The notes: generated by a model from the sequence alone, not told the origin. A DNA stretch of 64,000 nucleotides from Nitrospinaceae bacterium (GCA_021604505.1 BQJC01000002.1:682001-746000), one strand, 5' to 3'; counted from the stretch's first letter, positions 53,148-64,000 are shown. Program-made: numbers and translations.

Positions 53148-53831
53148 TTGAAACTTTCGGTCGTCATTCCGGTTTACAACGAGGAAGCCTTCCTTCGGGA
53201 CGTGGTCCACAGGGTCGAAGCGGTGGACTATGACAAGGAGATCCTGTTAATCGACGATTGCTCGACCGACGGGACCCGGAGAATTCTTGAGGAATATAAG
53301 GATCGCGAAGGATTCCAGGTTTTATACCATTCCCGCAATCAAGGAAAAGGGGCAGCCCTCAGAACGGGTTTCACCCACGCCACAGGAGACATCATCATCA
53401 TTCAGGACGCCGACCTGGAATACGACCCCAAGGATTATGGCATTCTTCTGGAACCGATTCTCGACGGACGGGCCGACGTGGTGTTCGGCTCGCGGTTTCT
53501 GGGAGGGCCGCATCGTGTGCTGTTTTACTGGCATTATGTCGGCAACAAATTTCTCACCACCCTGTCCAACATGTTCACCAACCTGAATCTGACAGACATG
53601 GAAACGGGTTATAAAGTCTTCACTAAAAAAGTAATCGACTCGATCCGTTTAAAATGCGACCGCTTCGGTTTTGAACCGGAAATCACCAGCAAGATCGCTA
53701 AGAAAAATTTCAGAGTCTACGAAGTGCCCATTTCCTACAGCGGCAGGGACTATTCGGAAGGTAAGAAAATCACCTGGAAGGATGGCGTTGCAGCTTTGTG
53801 GTTCATCGTCAAATTCCGGTTTTCCGATTGA
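53148..53831 (+). CDS. Family 2 glycosyltransferase (polyprenyl-phosphate type)
   Basis: The 227 residues read [58 protein letters not shown] (metal-binding DxD-like DAD) and SRFLGG, the GT2 pattern of dolichyl- or undecaprenyl-phosphate sugar transferases. No membrane anchor is seen at the C terminus. The start is TTG at 53148, with no clear ribosome site, so the start is less certain. It probably charges a lipid carrier for glycan export. Confidence 0.9.
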   Translation: MKLSVVIPVYNEEAFLRDVVHRVEAVDYDKEILLIDDCSTDGTRRILEEYKDREGFQVLYHSRNQGKGAALRTGFTHATGDIIIIQDADLEYDPKDYGILLEPILDGRADVVFGSRFLGGPHRVLFYWHYVGNKFLTTLSNMFTNLNLTDMETGYKVFTKKVIDSIRLKCDRFGFEPEITSKIAKKNFRVYEVPISYSGRDYSEGKKITWKDGVAALWFIVKFRFSD

Positions 53832-53837
53832 TCGTCA

Positions 53838-54143
53838 TCAAATCGGTTCTAAGGATTCCCCACAGAAGTCGCATTCGGTGTCCCCGGTCAGAACCACGTG
53901 ACCGCATGAAGAGCAGTTTGCAAACTGCTCGTGTTCCCGGATCAATTGCCGGGCTTTTTCCGCATCCGATTTTTTGGTCCAGATGCGGACCTTGGTGAGT
54001 CCGGCCACAGGGATGGGTTCTGCATGAAACACTATGTTTTCCAGCTGGCAGGGGATGCCCGCATTTTCCAAAAATCCACGCAGGATATAAGCGTTTTCCT
54101 CCTGAAGGACCGTGAAGGCGATTTCAAGCTCTTCGATTTCCAT
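53838..54143 (-). CDS. DUF2007 domain protein with C-terminal zinc ribbon
   Basis: I use ATG 54143 (AGAGGCAG upstream). The 101 residues have a DUF2007 fold (about 4-68: FTVLQEENAYILRGFLENAG, then VPVAGLTKVRIWTKKSDAEKA) and a C-terminal four-Cys zinc ribbon (CSSCGHVVLTGDTECDFCG). The family is thought to be a small signal-transducing protein, with function unknown. It is convergent with the GT2 gene and upstream of the symporter's 3' end on the same strand. Confidence 0.8.
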   Translation of the reverse strand: MEIEELEIAFTVLQEENAYILRGFLENAGIPCQLENIVFHAEPIPVAGLTKVRIWTKKSDAEKARQLIREHEQFANCSSCGHVVLTGDTECDFCGESLEPI

Positions 54144-54209
54144 GGGCTGCCTCTCAGAAAATGGCTGGAACAGCCATAGATTACTCTCTTCGCCTGCAGA
54201 AACCAAGTC

Positions 54210-55568
54210 TCAATCGTATTTATCGATAGACCCGTCCCGAATTCCCTTTTCGAAACCTTTGGTTTCCCGCGCCAGGAGCCCGCTTAAAAACAGGAGTCCG
54301 ATCAGATTGGGAATGGCCATCAAACCGTTCATCACATCGGAAAAATTCCACACCAGATCCAGTTTGACCACCGCGCCGACGAAAACAAACGCCACCCAGA
54401 CGTATCGGTAAAAAGGGACGAATCGTTCTCCAACCAGGTATTCAAAACATTTTTCTCCGTAGTAACTCCACCCGAGAATCGTCGAAAACGCAAAATTGAC
54501 GATTCCAAGCGTCACGATCCATTGCCCCCACTCCCCGGGCAACCCGGCGGAAAAAGCCTGAATGGTCAATGCCACCCCGGTCGCTCCCGACTCCCAGACC
54601 CCGGTGGCGGCCAGCACAAGTGCCGTCAAAGAGCAGACGATGATCGTGTCGAAAAACGTTCCTGTCATGGACACCAGAGCCTGCTTGGCCGGGTGATTGG
54701 TGCGCGCCGCGGCGGCGGCAATGGGTGCGGATCCAAGTCCGGATTCATTGGAAAACAGTCCGCGAGCGACCCCAAAGCGGACCGTTTGGGCCAGGGTCGC
54801 TCCCGCGAACCCTCCCGTGACAGCAGTGCCCGTGAACGCCTGTTGGACAATCATCTCAAGGCCCGGCACGATCTGAGAGAAATTTCTAAACAGGATAATA
54901 ACGGCGCCGCCAAAATAAATCAGCACGGACAGTGGAATAATAATTGCGGAAACATGGGCGATCCGCTGGATGCCGCCTAAAATCACCAGGGCGGTCAACC
55001 CGGTAAGAAAAACTCCCACAGAAAATTTACTGCTTCCCATGACTTCCGTGATGGCTTCAGCCGTGGTGTTGGCCTGCACCATGTTGCCAATGCCAAACGC
55101 AGCCAGCGCCCCGAACAAAGCGAAGCAGACTCCAAGCCATTTTTGACCCAACCCCTTGTCCAGGTAATACATGGGGCCGCCGGAAATCTCGCCGTTGGCG
55201 TTGACCTGGCGGAACCGGACCGCCAGAAATCCTTCGCTGTATTTGGTGGCCATGCCAAACAGTGCCGTGATCCACATCCAGAACACCGCACCCGGTCCGC
55301 CGAGAGCCACGGCGGTACTGACGCCGGCAATGTTGCCGACCCCGATCGTGGAAGCCAGCGCCGTCATCAATGCGCCAAAATGGGAGATATCCCCCTTGCC
55401 ATCGCGTTCTTTGGAAAACGTGAGACGCAGGGCGTAAATTAGACAGCGAAACTGAATGCCGCGCAGGCGGACGGTCAGCAGAATTCCGGTTCCCACCAAG
55501 AGAAACAAGAGCCAAGGGCCCCAAACGACACCGCTTAAATCTTCAAAAAAGTTGTTCACTGAGAGCAT
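54210..55568 (-). CDS. Sodium:alanine symporter family (AGCS) transporter
   Basis: The 452-residue protein has about ten to eleven hydrophobic segments and AGCS signatures: GWPLLFLLVGTG-like opening, GVGNIAGVSTAVALGGPGAVFWMW, SGGPMYYLDKGLG and FGVARGLFSNESGLGSAPIA. It imports alanine or glycine with sodium. Length and motifs are normal. It is followed, on the same strand, by the DUF2007 gene 66 bases on. Confidence 0.94.
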   Translation of the reverse strand: MLSVNNFFEDLSGVVWGPWLLFLLVGTGILLTVRLRGIQFRCLIYALRLTFSKERDGKGDISHFGALMTALASTIGVGNIAGVSTAVALGGPGAVFWMWITALFGMATKYSEGFLAVRFRQVNANGEISGGPMYYLDKGLGQKWLGVCFALFGALAAFGIGNMVQANTTAEAITEVMGSSKFSVGVFLTGLTALVILGGIQRIAHVSAIIIPLSVLIYFGGAVIILFRNFSQIVPGLEMIVQQAFTGTAVTGGFAGATLAQTVRFGVARGLFSNESGLGSAPIAAAAARTNHPAKQALVSMTGTFFDTIIVCSLTALVLAATGVWESGATGVALTIQAFSAGLPGEWGQWIVTLGIVNFAFSTILGWSYYGEKCFEYLVGERFVPFYRYVWVAFVFVGAVVKLDLVWNFSDVMNGLMAIPNLIGLLFLSGLLARETKGFEKGIRDGSIDKYD

Positions 55569-55701
55569 AAAACCGGAGAGATTATTTTCTAAGAGGAAAC
55601 CGTCTGAACGTCCTGACGTTAAACCATTCAGGAATTAGTTACAGGGAACAATACGTTAGATGAAGGGGCAACTGCAAATCTTTTGCTTTTAGCAGCGGGA
55701 G

Positions 55702-56487
55702 TTAATAATTTCCGACGCCTCTCCGTCCGGTCTCTCGACTTTCGGGTTCCGGTTTTTCAATCGTTGTATTGTTGCGACCGATTTCTGAGGGGAGGCGGTT
55801 TGTTTGAACGGGATCTTTATCAGGCAGGGAAGCGAGCTCCGCTTCCAGCTTTTCGACGAGCTGGATTTTTTCCGAGAGTTCTCCGTTGATGCGGGATCGT
55901 TCTTTTACGAAAATCAACCGGCGCGGGTTTTCCCGTTTTTTTGCTTCGTAGTCTTTCTGCAGGCTCTTTTTGAGAAAACTTCTAATATTGTTGGAAAGTG
56001 GAGAATCGAATTTTTCGAGCTTTTTCTCCAACGCTTCCTTTGCGGGAAGAACCTCTACGATTTCGTTTCTCAGCAACACGGCATGCCGGCGTTGCGGAAC
56101 ATAATCTTCATATTTTTGGAAGCGCTGAATATCGCTTTTCAGGAAACTGAGAGCTTCTTCCATGACCGGCTTTTCAGCGCCCGGTTCACTGGTTTTAGGG
56201 ACATCCTCCGAGGCTTCTGTGTTCCCTGTTTTTCCCGTCCCTGACGGGCCATTGCCAGGGTTCGATTTGGCCGGCGGCAGGCCGCGTCTTTTTTCGACGG
56301 TGGAGGGAGAGCGGTACTTTTCGGGAATTTTTAAAGGGTTGTCGGTGAAATGGACCTTTCCCTGATCGTCTTTCCATTTGTAAAAACTAGAAACTCCCGC
56401 AATAGCCGGAAATGCGAAAATTAAAATTCCACCGAAAATAATGACGGATTTTAGAAAGCTCATGGAAAGTTGAAGTTTCACGTTCAT
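55702..56487 (-). CDS. DUF4124-domain secreted protein
   Basis: The 261-residue protein has a signal or anchor segment (about 11-29), then the DUF4124 domain (about 32-75, SFYKWKDDQGKVHFTDNPLK), whose YxWxDxxGxxHFTDxPP signature is recognisable. A Pro/Gly/Asn linker and a long charged helix (about 115-235, KDYEAKKRENPRRLIFVKER) follow. DUF4124 proteins are common in the envelope of Proteobacteria and of unknown function. ATG 56487 is used; an internal Met at 8-9 residues is possible. Confidence 0.8.
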   Translation of the reverse strand: MNVKLQLSMSFLKSVIIFGGILIFAFPAIAGVSSFYKWKDDQGKVHFTDNPLKIPEKYRSPSTVEKRRGLPPAKSNPGNGPSGTGKTGNTEASEDVPKTSEPGAEKPVMEEALSFLKSDIQRFQKYEDYVPQRRHAVLLRNEIVEVLPAKEALEKKLEKFDSPLSNNIRSFLKKSLQKDYEAKKRENPRRLIFVKERSRINGELSEKIQLVEKLEAELASLPDKDPVQTNRLPSEIGRNNTTIEKPEPESRETGRRGVGNY

Positions 56488-56553
56488 GACGCTCCTATAA
56501 AGTCAGAGGGTTTTAAACTCAAAATCCAGTGATCCCGAAAAGTCAGGTTATTA

Positions 56554-56582
56554 TAACAATACCGAACCGTCTATGCTATAAT
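56554..56582 (+). promoter_or_regulatory. Candidate sigma-70 promoter
   Basis: TATAAT at 56577-56582 is a perfect -10 with TGC upstream; a TATAAC-like -35 lies 17 bases before it. It is 67 bases upstream of the PRC-barrel gene start. Confidence 0.4.
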
Positions 56583-56648
56583 AAAAACCTTAAGATACAA
56601 GTAGTTAACTGTTAATCAGGGGAAAAACAACCGTTCACAAAAACAGGC

Positions 56649-57086
56649 ATGGCCACATCCCAACTTTCTCACATACAGGAAAATATTTTTAAACTCAGGG
56701 AACAGGACCGGATCATTGGGGCCTATCTTTACGATGAGTTCGACGAAGCGCTGTCCAGAATCGAAGCGTTGGTCGTCGAATCAGGGACCCTCCTGGTCCG
56801 CTACGCGGTGGTCACCATCGGAGGGATGCTCAATATCAAAGGGAAAACCGTGCTTCTTCCCATTGAGATTTGCCAGTCCGTCGATTTGGGAAAAGTGAAA
56901 ACTTCCTGGCGCAAAGAGTCGCTGATGGATGCACCCACGCCGCACGACCCTGAACAGGTGACGCGCTCGGAAGAGGAACTCATCTTGGGGTATTTTGATC
57001 TGAAACCCTATTGGGCGGTCGAGCCGTCCAAGCCTGAAGAAAAATCCGACCATTTGCCTTCCGATCCGAAACCCTCAAAAGAGTGA
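56649..57086 (+). CDS. PRC-barrel domain protein
   Basis: The 145 residues have a PRC-barrel-like beta domain (about 18-105: IIGAYLYDEFDEALSRIEAL, then VVTIGGMLNIKGKTVLLPIE) and a flexible acidic tail. PRC barrels occur in RimM and photosynthetic H subunits and in many stand-alone proteins of unclear function. No other domain. It is convergent with waaF, six bases away. Confidence 0.75.
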   Translation: MATSQLSHIQENIFKLREQDRIIGAYLYDEFDEALSRIEALVVESGTLLVRYAVVTIGGMLNIKGKTVLLPIEICQSVDLGKVKTSWRKESLMDAPTPHDPEQVTRSEEELILGYFDLKPYWAVEPSKPEEKSDHLPSDPKPSKE

Positions 57087-57092
57087 AGCCCG

Positions 57093-58202
57093 TCACACGC
57101 CGGCGGCTTTTTTGCCTTCAATTTTTTTCATCAGCCGGGCCACCGCTTCAGCCACGTCGTTCACACTGATGTCTTCCAGACAATACGGCTTATTGTGGGG
57201 TGAGGGTTTGCATTCCTTGAAAAATTTCTGGCGGCAGGGAGAGCATTCGAAGTTCTTGCTGACGATTTCCAGTTTCTCCTCATCGATGAATGGTCCGCTG
57301 GTGCGAGAACTTCCCGGACCAAATATGCCCACGATCGGCGTGTCCACCATGCTGGCAAGATGCATCATACCGCTGTCGTTGCCGATGAACAGATGACTTT
57401 TTTCGAGAAGTGCGGCCACCTCTCGCAAATCCATGTCAGGAGGAACGGGAACCACCTGCTCAGGAGAAAACTTTCGAATCTGCGTCAGTAATTCCGCATC
57501 CTTATGGTTGCCCAGGAGAATAATTTTAACGGAATATTTCTTTAACAGGTTCTGGCATAAAATTCCGAAACGCTCCGAATGCCAGCTCCTTTGCGGCTTT
57601 GACGTTCCCGGATGAACCATCATCAACACCTGGTTTTTTTCCCATCCGGATCGGGACAGGAAGGCTTCCACAACGTTTTCTTCCTCATTTTTATTCAGCG
57701 GTTGGAATTTTTTTTCGTCGGGATCGGGTTTGAGCGGAGCCATGAGGTTGAAAAAATAATCGACCCGGTATTCGGTTCGTTTGGCAAGAGCCGTGACGGG
57801 AACCGGATGGGTCAGGAAAATTTCCCGGCCTTCGGTATTGTATCCTATCCGGTGTTTAGCTCCGGAAAGCGCCAGTGACAACGCGCTGTGGATCGAATTG
57901 GGAAAAACAATTCCAAGGTCGAACTGATACTTTCTCAGTTTTACGGAGAACCGCATTCCAGCCAGAAAACCGCTCTCCGGTTTAAAAGGAAATGGAATCA
58001 CCGTATCCACCGCAGGATGAGCGGACAGGAGCTGGTCGGCGGGTGTTTTTGCCACGGCCGTTATTCTCGATTGAGGATATTTGGCACGCAGTGAATTAAG
58101 GGCCGGCAAGGCTAGAATCACGTCGCCGATCCAATTGGGCATCCACAGGAGGATGTTGTGAAAATTTTGTTCGTCCAGTGGTTTTTCCTCAGGCTCATTC
58201 AT
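57093..58202 (-). CDS. waaF: Lipopolysaccharide heptosyltransferase II
   Basis: A GT9 family transferase adding a heptose to the LPS inner core. The 369 residues show ILLWMPNWIGDVILALPALN at the start, MMVHPGTSKPQRSW, FIGNDSGMMHLASMVDTPIV and GPGSSRTSG, all of the family. A Cys-rich stretch (CSPCRQKFFKECKPSPH) near 305-325 is the usual WaaF feature. It is the last gene of the leftward rho-rpmE-prfA-prmC-murA unit, 49 bases after murA. Confidence 0.9.
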   Translation of the reverse strand: MNEPEEKPLDEQNFHNILLWMPNWIGDVILALPALNSLRAKYPQSRITAVAKTPADQLLSAHPAVDTVIPFPFKPESGFLAGMRFSVKLRKYQFDLGIVFPNSIHSALSLALSGAKHRIGYNTEGREIFLTHPVPVTALAKRTEYRVDYFFNLMAPLKPDPDEKKFQPLNKNEEENVVEAFLSRSGWEKNQVLMMVHPGTSKPQRSWHSERFGILCQNLLKKYSVKIILLGNHKDAELLTQIRKFSPEQVVPVPPDMDLREVAALLEKSHLFIGNDSGMMHLASMVDTPIVGIFGPGSSRTSGPFIDEEKLEIVSKNFECSPCRQKFFKECKPSPHNKPYCLEDISVNDVAEAVARLMKKIEGKKAAGV

Positions 58203-58251
58203 CGGCTGGAAACCTTATGCAAAAAACCTCGATTCGTTTTATTCCGTGCGA

Positions 58252-59508
58252 TCAGTGGATCCGTTTAATGGTAGCGCCTAATTGGACTAACTTTTTTTCC
58301 ATGGCTTCATACCCCCGGTCGATATGATAGACGCGGGATATGACAGATTTCCCTTTAGCCGCAAGAGCGGCTAATACCAGAGACGCGCTCGCTCGAAGGT
58401 CGGTCGCCATCAGGGGAGCGCCGCACAATTGCTCGACGCCCTCGACAATGGCGGTGTGTCCGTCCAACGTGATTTTAGCGCCCATGCGCTTGAGTTCCGC
58501 CGCGTGCATGAACCGGTTTTCGAACACATTTTCGACGATGATGCTTTGTCCTTTGGACAGAGTCATCAACGCCATCATCTGAGCCTGAAGATCGGTGGGA
58601 AACCCGGGGTGGGGCTGCGTTTTGATGTCGACCCCCTGGAACGATCCGTCCCCCTGAACTCTAACACACGTGCCGTTGACTTCAACAGACAGTCCCGCTT
58701 CCTGCAGTTTATGGATGAGAGGCTCCACGTGCTGGGGGATGCAGTTGGTTATTTCAAGATCTCCCCCGGTGATGGCAGAGGCGATCATGTAGGTGCCGGT
58801 TTCTATTCGGTCTGGAAACACCCGGCATTCGATGGGTTTAAGGGAAGAGACCCCTTGAATGATGATGACATCTGTTCCCTGGCCTTCAATTTTTGCTCCC
58901 GCCCGAACCAGGACATCGGCAAGAAAAACCACCTCTGGCTCCTTAGCGGCGTTTTCAAGCACGGTTTCCCCGTCAGAAAGAGCCGCCGCCATCATCAGGT
59001 TGGCGGTTCCCGTGACCGTCACCGTGTCGAAATAGATGTGTTTTCCTTGAAGCCGCTTTTTCGCGGTTCCGTGGATATAACCCTGGATCAAATCGATCTC
59101 AGCCCCCATCATCTGCAAGCCCTTGATGTGCAAATCCATGGGCCGGGCTCCGATAGCACAACCGCCGGGAAGAGACACTTTGGCCTGTCCCAATCGCGCC
59201 AGAAGCGGACCGAGAACCATGCAGGATGCCCGCATGGTCGATACCAATTCGTAAGGAGCTTCCGGGTTGTTCACCCCGGAAGTATCGATTATCACGGTAT
59301 CCCCTTCAAAGCTCTCCAACCGCGCACCAAGTTCCTCCAGCAAGCGGATCATGGTGGTGACATCGCGGACGCGGGGAACGGCGCGAATCTCATTTCTGCC
59401 TGAGGTCAACAAGGTTGCGGCCAAAAGGGGGAGGGCCGCATTTTTAGCCCCGCTGATGGCAACCTGCCCCGTTAACTTTCGTCCTCCTTCGATAGCCAGT
59501 TTATCCAT
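58252..59508 (-). CDS. murA: UDP-N-acetylglucosamine 1-carboxyvinyltransferase
   Basis: MurA adds enolpyruvate to UDP-GlcNAc, the first committed step of peptidoglycan synthesis. At 418 residues it is normal. The catalytic Cys is Cys117 (LPGGCAIGARP), so it should be sensitive to fosfomycin. KLTGQVAISGAKNAALP holds the conserved Lys22-region. Its start overlaps the prmC stop by eight bases. Confidence 0.97.
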   Translation of the reverse strand: MDKLAIEGGRKLTGQVAISGAKNAALPLLAATLLTSGRNEIRAVPRVRDVTTMIRLLEELGARLESFEGDTVIIDTSGVNNPEAPYELVSTMRASCMVLGPLLARLGQAKVSLPGGCAIGARPMDLHIKGLQMMGAEIDLIQGYIHGTAKKRLQGKHIYFDTVTVTGTANLMMAAALSDGETVLENAAKEPEVVFLADVLVRAGAKIEGQGTDVIIIQGVSSLKPIECRVFPDRIETGTYMIASAITGGDLEITNCIPQHVEPLIHKLQEAGLSVEVNGTCVRVQGDGSFQGVDIKTQPHPGFPTDLQAQMMALMTLSKGQSIIVENVFENRFMHAAELKRMGAKITLDGHTAIVEGVEQLCGAPLMATDLRASASLVLAALAAKGKSVISRVYHIDRGYEAMEKKLVQLGATIKRIH

Positions 59509-60373
59509 CTTGGCGTTTCCTCGCTGAAATCACACGTTGTGTCCCCATCAAATCTTGGGTCACTTCAGGCGGGTGGAAGCCGCCATGGTTCGCAATGAGA
59601 TAGGACACAGGTTTAGCCTGGTCATTGCCCAACTCCATAAACAATGCGCCGTTTTCGTGAAGGTAACTCCAGCCTTCCGACAGTATGCGTTTGTAACAAT
59701 CCAGACCTTGCTCGCCGCCGTCCAACGCCTGCCGGGGTTCATAGTTTATAATATCAGGCATTAAGGATGGCATTTGTTTGTCCTCAATGTAAGGAGGGTT
59801 CGACAGGATGGCGTGAAAAGAACCGAATAAATCACAGGAAAATAAATCGCCCCGCACAAACCGGATACGACTCGCCACTTCATGAACCCAGGCGTTGGTC
59901 TGCGCGACCTCCAGCGCCGCCGGAGAAATATCGACGGCGGTCACTTCAGCGTCCGGAATTTCCCTGGCCGCCACTATGGCTATATTTCCCGAACCCGTTC
60001 CTATATCCAGAATCCGGAGAGGTTCGGAAAAAGCGGTGGACCGGGTCCACTTCAAAAATTGCTCTATCAGAATTTCAGTTTCCCAGCGCGGGACCAGAAC
60101 ATCGGGAGTCACTCGAAAATCCAGCCCCCAGAATTCCCTGCGGCCAAGAATATAAGCCACGGGCTCTCTGAGAAACCGCCGCTCCACAAAACTCCTGGAA
60201 AGCGCAACTTCCGCCTCTTCCAGTTTGCGGTCCGGGTCATGGTAGAGGTCCTCACGCCTGGCATGCAGACCCTGGGCAAGCAGGACTTCGGATTCCAGTT
60301 GCGGAGATTCGATTCCCGCCAGGCTCAAACGCTCGGCAGACCATTTTAAAAACGTCTTTGTCGTCCAGGTCAT
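59501..60373 (-). CDS. prmC: Release-factor glutamine methyltransferase
   Basis: PrmC (HemK) methylates the Gln of the GGQ motif in RF1 and RF2. The 290 residues have the helical N domain, the SAM motif LDIGTGSGNIAIVAA and the catalytic NPPYI. It overlaps murA by eight bases and follows prfA, its substrate gene, by 55 bases, the common arrangement. Confidence 0.96.
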   Translation of the reverse strand: MTWTTKTFLKWSAERLSLAGIESPQLESEVLLAQGLHARREDLYHDPDRKLEEAEVALSRSFVERRFLREPVAYILGRREFWGLDFRVTPDVLVPRWETEILIEQFLKWTRSTAFSEPLRILDIGTGSGNIAIVAAREIPDAEVTAVDISPAALEVAQTNAWVHEVASRIRFVRGDLFSCDLFGSFHAILSNPPYIEDKQMPSLMPDIINYEPRQALDGGEQGLDCYKRILSEGWSYLHENGALFMELGNDQAKPVSYLIANHGGFHPPEVTQDLMGTQRVISARKRQDG

Positions 60374-60428
60374 TTCTCCGGCCCCGTCTCCTTAGTGGAG
60401 AAATTTTAATCCTTGGTGGTCCAGGGGG

Positions 60429-61535
60429 TCAGGCTGTGGCTTTTTCCGGTTTTCCCTTTTCCAATTCGCTGATGTTTCCTTTGAGCGCCTCGGCCTGGTT
60501 GTGAACGATGAGTTCATCGACAATGGTTTCCATGTCCCCTTCCAGAACCTGGGAAAGTTTGTGCAGGGTCAATCCAATGCGGTGATCGGTCACCCGCTCC
60601 TGCGGAAAATTATAGGTGCGGATGCGTTCACTGCGATCTCCGGACCCCACCTGTTGCTTGCGGTTTTTTGCCATTTCCGCCTGCTGTTGGTTCTGCACCT
60701 CATCATAGAGCCTGGCCCTCAGCACTTTCATGGCCTTTTCCCGGTTTTTATGTTGCGATTTTTCATCCTGGCAGGTCACGACCAGCCCGGTGGGGTTGTG
60801 GGTGATGCGCACTGCGGAGTCGGTGGTGTTGACACTCTGGCCTCCAGGCCCTGAGGAACGAAACACGTCGATTTTTAAATCGGACGGATTGATCTTGATG
60901 TCCACGTCTTCCGCTTCCGGCAAGATCGCCACCGTCACCGCGGAGGTGTGAACCCGGCCCTGAGTCTCGGTTTCCGGAACCCGTTGCACCCGGTGGGTTC
61001 CGCTTTCAAATTTCAATCGGCTGAATACGTTTTTTCCGCTGATACTGACAATGATTTCTTTGAAACCGCCTTTTCCGGTGATGCTTGTGCTCAGGATTTC
61101 TGTCTTCCATTTACGGACCTCGGCGTACCGGGAATACATGCGGTAAAGATCCGACGCGAAGAGAGCCGCTTCTTCACCTCCGGTGCCGGCGCGGATCTCC
61201 ATGATGACGCTTTTTTCATCTCGGGGGTCTTTGGGAAGCAACAGCCGTTTTAAATTGTCTTCGACCTCCTGGCGTTTTGCCGTCAATGCGTCGAGTTCTT
61301 CCTGAGCCAGGGCAACCATTTCCGCATCGCTTTCCTCGGCGACGATTTTCTGGTTTTCTTCCAATTGCACGACAATGGTTTTCAGTTCTTTGGATGCGGC
61401 CACGATAGGCGCCAGTTCCGACTGTTCGCGGGCGTACTTCTGGTAATCGGATTGCTGAGCAATGATTTTCGGGTCGCTCAAAAGTTCGTTGAGCTGATCG
61501 TAGCGTTGGCCGATGGAATCGAGTTTTTTTAACAT
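60429..61535 (-). CDS. prfA: Peptide chain release factor 1
   Basis: RF1 ends translation at UAA and UAG. At 368 residues it is slightly long. The codon-reading tripeptide is PET at 187-189 (PxT type) and the peptidyl hydrolysis motif GGQ is at 231-233 in [14 protein letters not shown]. Normal bacterial RF1. It lies between rpmE and prmC. Confidence 0.98.
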   Translation of the reverse strand: MLKKLDSIGQRYDQLNELLSDPKIIAQQSDYQKYAREQSELAPIVAASKELKTIVVQLEENQKIVAEESDAEMVALAQEELDALTAKRQEVEDNLKRLLLPKDPRDEKSVIMEIRAGTGGEEAALFASDLYRMYSRYAEVRKWKTEILSTSITGKGGFKEIIVSISGKNVFSRLKFESGTHRVQRVPETETQGRVHTSAVTVAILPEAEDVDIKINPSDLKIDVFRSSGPGGQSVNTTDSAVRITHNPTGLVVTCQDEKSQHKNREKAMKVLRARLYDEVQNQQQAEMAKNRKQQVGSGDRSERIRTYNFPQERVTDHRIGLTLHKLSQVLEGDMETIVDELIVHNQAEALKGNISELEKGKPEKATA

Positions 61536-61640
61536 TGGACAGCCTCACAAGGGGAGGCGGGAAGGTCGAGTGAAATTAGTGATTACAAGAAATTCCGTGC
61601 CGAAAATTCCACGGCAGGGATGCGGTTGTGAGGAATGGAT

Positions 61641-61874
61641 CTAATTGGGGGCGGCGGTTTCCTGATCGTTTTTGGAACTTTTCTTGTATTTGCGGTTGAA
61701 TTTTTCAATACGCCCTGCGGTATCCAGCAGTTTCTGCTTTCCGGTATAGAACGGGTGGCATGCGGAGCAGATTTCAAGATGCAGATCCTTGACGGTGGAA
61801 CCGATTTTCACTTCGTTTCCGCAAGCGCAACGGATCACGGTTTCAAAATAATCAGGATGGATTCCCTCTTTCAT
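61641..61874 (-). CDS. rpmE: 50S ribosomal protein L31, zinc form
   Basis: L31 of the zinc-binding (C+) type: Cys16, Cys18, Cys36 and Cys39 (IRCACGN and [11 protein letters not shown]). The 77 residues end with an acidic extension. It lies between rho and prfA in the common order. Confidence 0.97.
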   Translation of the reverse strand: MKEGIHPDYFETVIRCACGNEVKIGSTVKDLHLEICSACHPFYTGKQKLLDTAGRIEKFNRKYKKSSKNDQETAAPN

Positions 61875-61894
61875 AACACGTCATTCCTCTATTT

Positions 61895-63154
<1,260 letters not shown>

Positions 63155-63587
63155 AGTTCTAGGTCTCTTTGGGGTAGAGAGTTTTGGTTGGTCGATTAGT
63201 TAGGATTTGGAGTTATTGATTGCTATTCCGGATTGTGGGCAGAAATGAAATCTTTCTATCTTTAGGTGTATGGAAAATGGATATGTTTATTTAAAAGCGT
63301 AGAAAAAGCCGGTGCTTGATTGGGGTTCGGGGTTTTTTTTGGGAGCTTAAGGAGATCTATTATCAGAGTAGACAGTAAAACTCCCTTTGTCAACTTTATT
63401 TTCGTCTTAACGTTCTAATTTAGCCAGCCTTTGGGGGACGGTCGGAATGGTTTTTGCCCCGGTCAGGAGCGTCTTTTTTCGACATCTGGATAATTTGAAG
63501 GCACTCACCGGTCTTTAGGGTACCGGTCGCTTTGTCTAAATTTCTGATTCGATTGCACGTTTTTTGCAAACCTGCCATAATGGCCGC
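63155..63587. other. Divergent region between rho and the hemG-like gene
   Basis: About 430 bases without a gene. Rho leaders are often long and autoregulated, so the left half (from 63155) may be an untranslated leader of rho. AT-rich DNA from about 63200 likely contains its promoter. The right 100 bases hold the hemG-like promoter. Confidence 0.4.
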
Positions 63588-64000
63588 ATGAAAAAAATTG
63601 TGATCATAGGCGGCGGCATTGCGGGGCTGGCGGCGGCGCACCGTCTTCAGGAAGAGATTTCCGCCGGGGTTCCTTTAGAGTGCACGCTTCTGGAATCGGC
63701 GGAGCAGTTTGGCGGCAAGATCGCCACCGAGCGGTTTGACGGTTTTGTGATCGAGCGCGGGCCGGATTCTTTCATTTCGCAGAAGCCGGCGGCCATCGAG
63801 CTGTGTAAAAAGCTGGGTCTGGGCGACCGGTTGGTGGGAACCAATCCCGGCCAGACAAAAACCTATGTCTACACCGGTAAAAAGCTGGTGACCATGCCGG
63901 ACGGTTTGAGTTTGATGATTCCCACAAAGTTTCTGCCGTTTGCCCTGACGCCGCTGTTCAGCATTCCCGGAAAAATCCGCATGGGGCTGGATCTTCTGAT
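63588..64000 (+). CDS. hemG: Protoporphyrinogen/coproporphyrinogen oxidase, FAD-dependent (5' part)
   Basis: The gene runs past the right edge; 137 residues are seen. The start MKKIVIIGGGIAGLAAAHRL is a classic FAD dinucleotide-binding motif, followed by ECTLLESAEQFGGKIATERF and ERGPDSFISQKPAAIELCKK, the pattern of HemY-type oxidases. They oxidise protoporphyrinogen IX or coproporphyrinogen III to the porphyrin, the step on either side of ferrochelatase, so it serves the same pathway as hemE and hemH 16 kb away. Confidence 0.85.
   Translation, partial: MKKIVIIGGGIAGLAAAHRLQEEISAGVPLECTLLESAEQFGGKIATERFDGFVIERGPDSFISQKPAAIELCKKLGLGDRLVGTNPGQTKTYVYTGKKLVTMPDGLSLMIPTKFLPFALTPLFSIPGKIRMGLDLL

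Overview
This window is a stretch of a Gram-negative bacterial chromosome. Signs of an outer membrane with lipopolysaccharide are a heptosyltransferase, an arabinose-5-phosphate isomerase of the KDO pathway and a CsgG-type outer-membrane lipoprotein. Gene density is high and base composition is moderate, with an AT-richer accessory stretch at about 22-31 kb. The gene content would fit a marine Nitrospinota or deltaproteobacterium-like lineage, but that placement is a guess and no single gene in the window proves it.

Region by region. 1-0.7 kb: the 5' part of a NuoF/HndC-type flavoprotein with a fused thioredoxin-like [2Fe-2S] domain. 1.1-4.8 kb: a secreted Vgb-like beta-propeller, leucyl aminopeptidase and a small membrane protein. 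4.8-7.4 kb: a translationally coupled carbamoyltransferase and polysaccharide deacetylase pair, followed by tRNA-Arg(CCG) and an orphan NHLP-like protein. 8.3-15.1 kb: alaS, kdsD and polA. 15.8-18.9 kb: a pentapeptide-repeat protein, a candidate miniprotein and an asparagine synthetase.

19.4-22.7 kb is the most striking part. A secreted Asn-rich repeat protein is followed by a CsgG-family outer-membrane secretion lipoprotein and two tandemly duplicated secreted proteins with Asp-rich DSFN blocks. The unit ends in a strong terminator, and a convergent secreted Gly/Tyr-rich protein lies beyond it. It looks like a curli-like export system with unfamiliar substrates. From 23 to 31 kb there are small secreted or regulatory proteins: PilZ, a soluble PAS histidine kinase, Sel1, ankyrin and TPR proteins, and long non-coding stretches. 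31.1-33.6 kb holds a serine-palmitoyltransferase-like enzyme and an extended SDR, a pair that suggests sphingoid-base lipid synthesis. 33.7-39.7 kb has two CBS proteins, trmL, a STAS-like protein, an SGNH hydrolase, an ICMT-like methyltransferase and repeat-containing secreted proteins.

39.8-51.9 kb is housekeeping: hflX, a UvrD-type helicase, an HtrA-type protease, hemE-hemH, queG, a histone-deacetylase-family hydrolase and a ClpC-type ATPase. A frameshifted TPR remnant and a palindromic repeat follow. 52.3-56.5 kb has membrane proteins, a GT2 glycosyltransferase and a sodium:alanine symporter. 57.1-63.2 kb is one leftward unit, rho-rpmE-prfA-prmC-murA-waaF, a widely conserved order. The window closes inside a protoporphyrinogen-oxidase-like gene.
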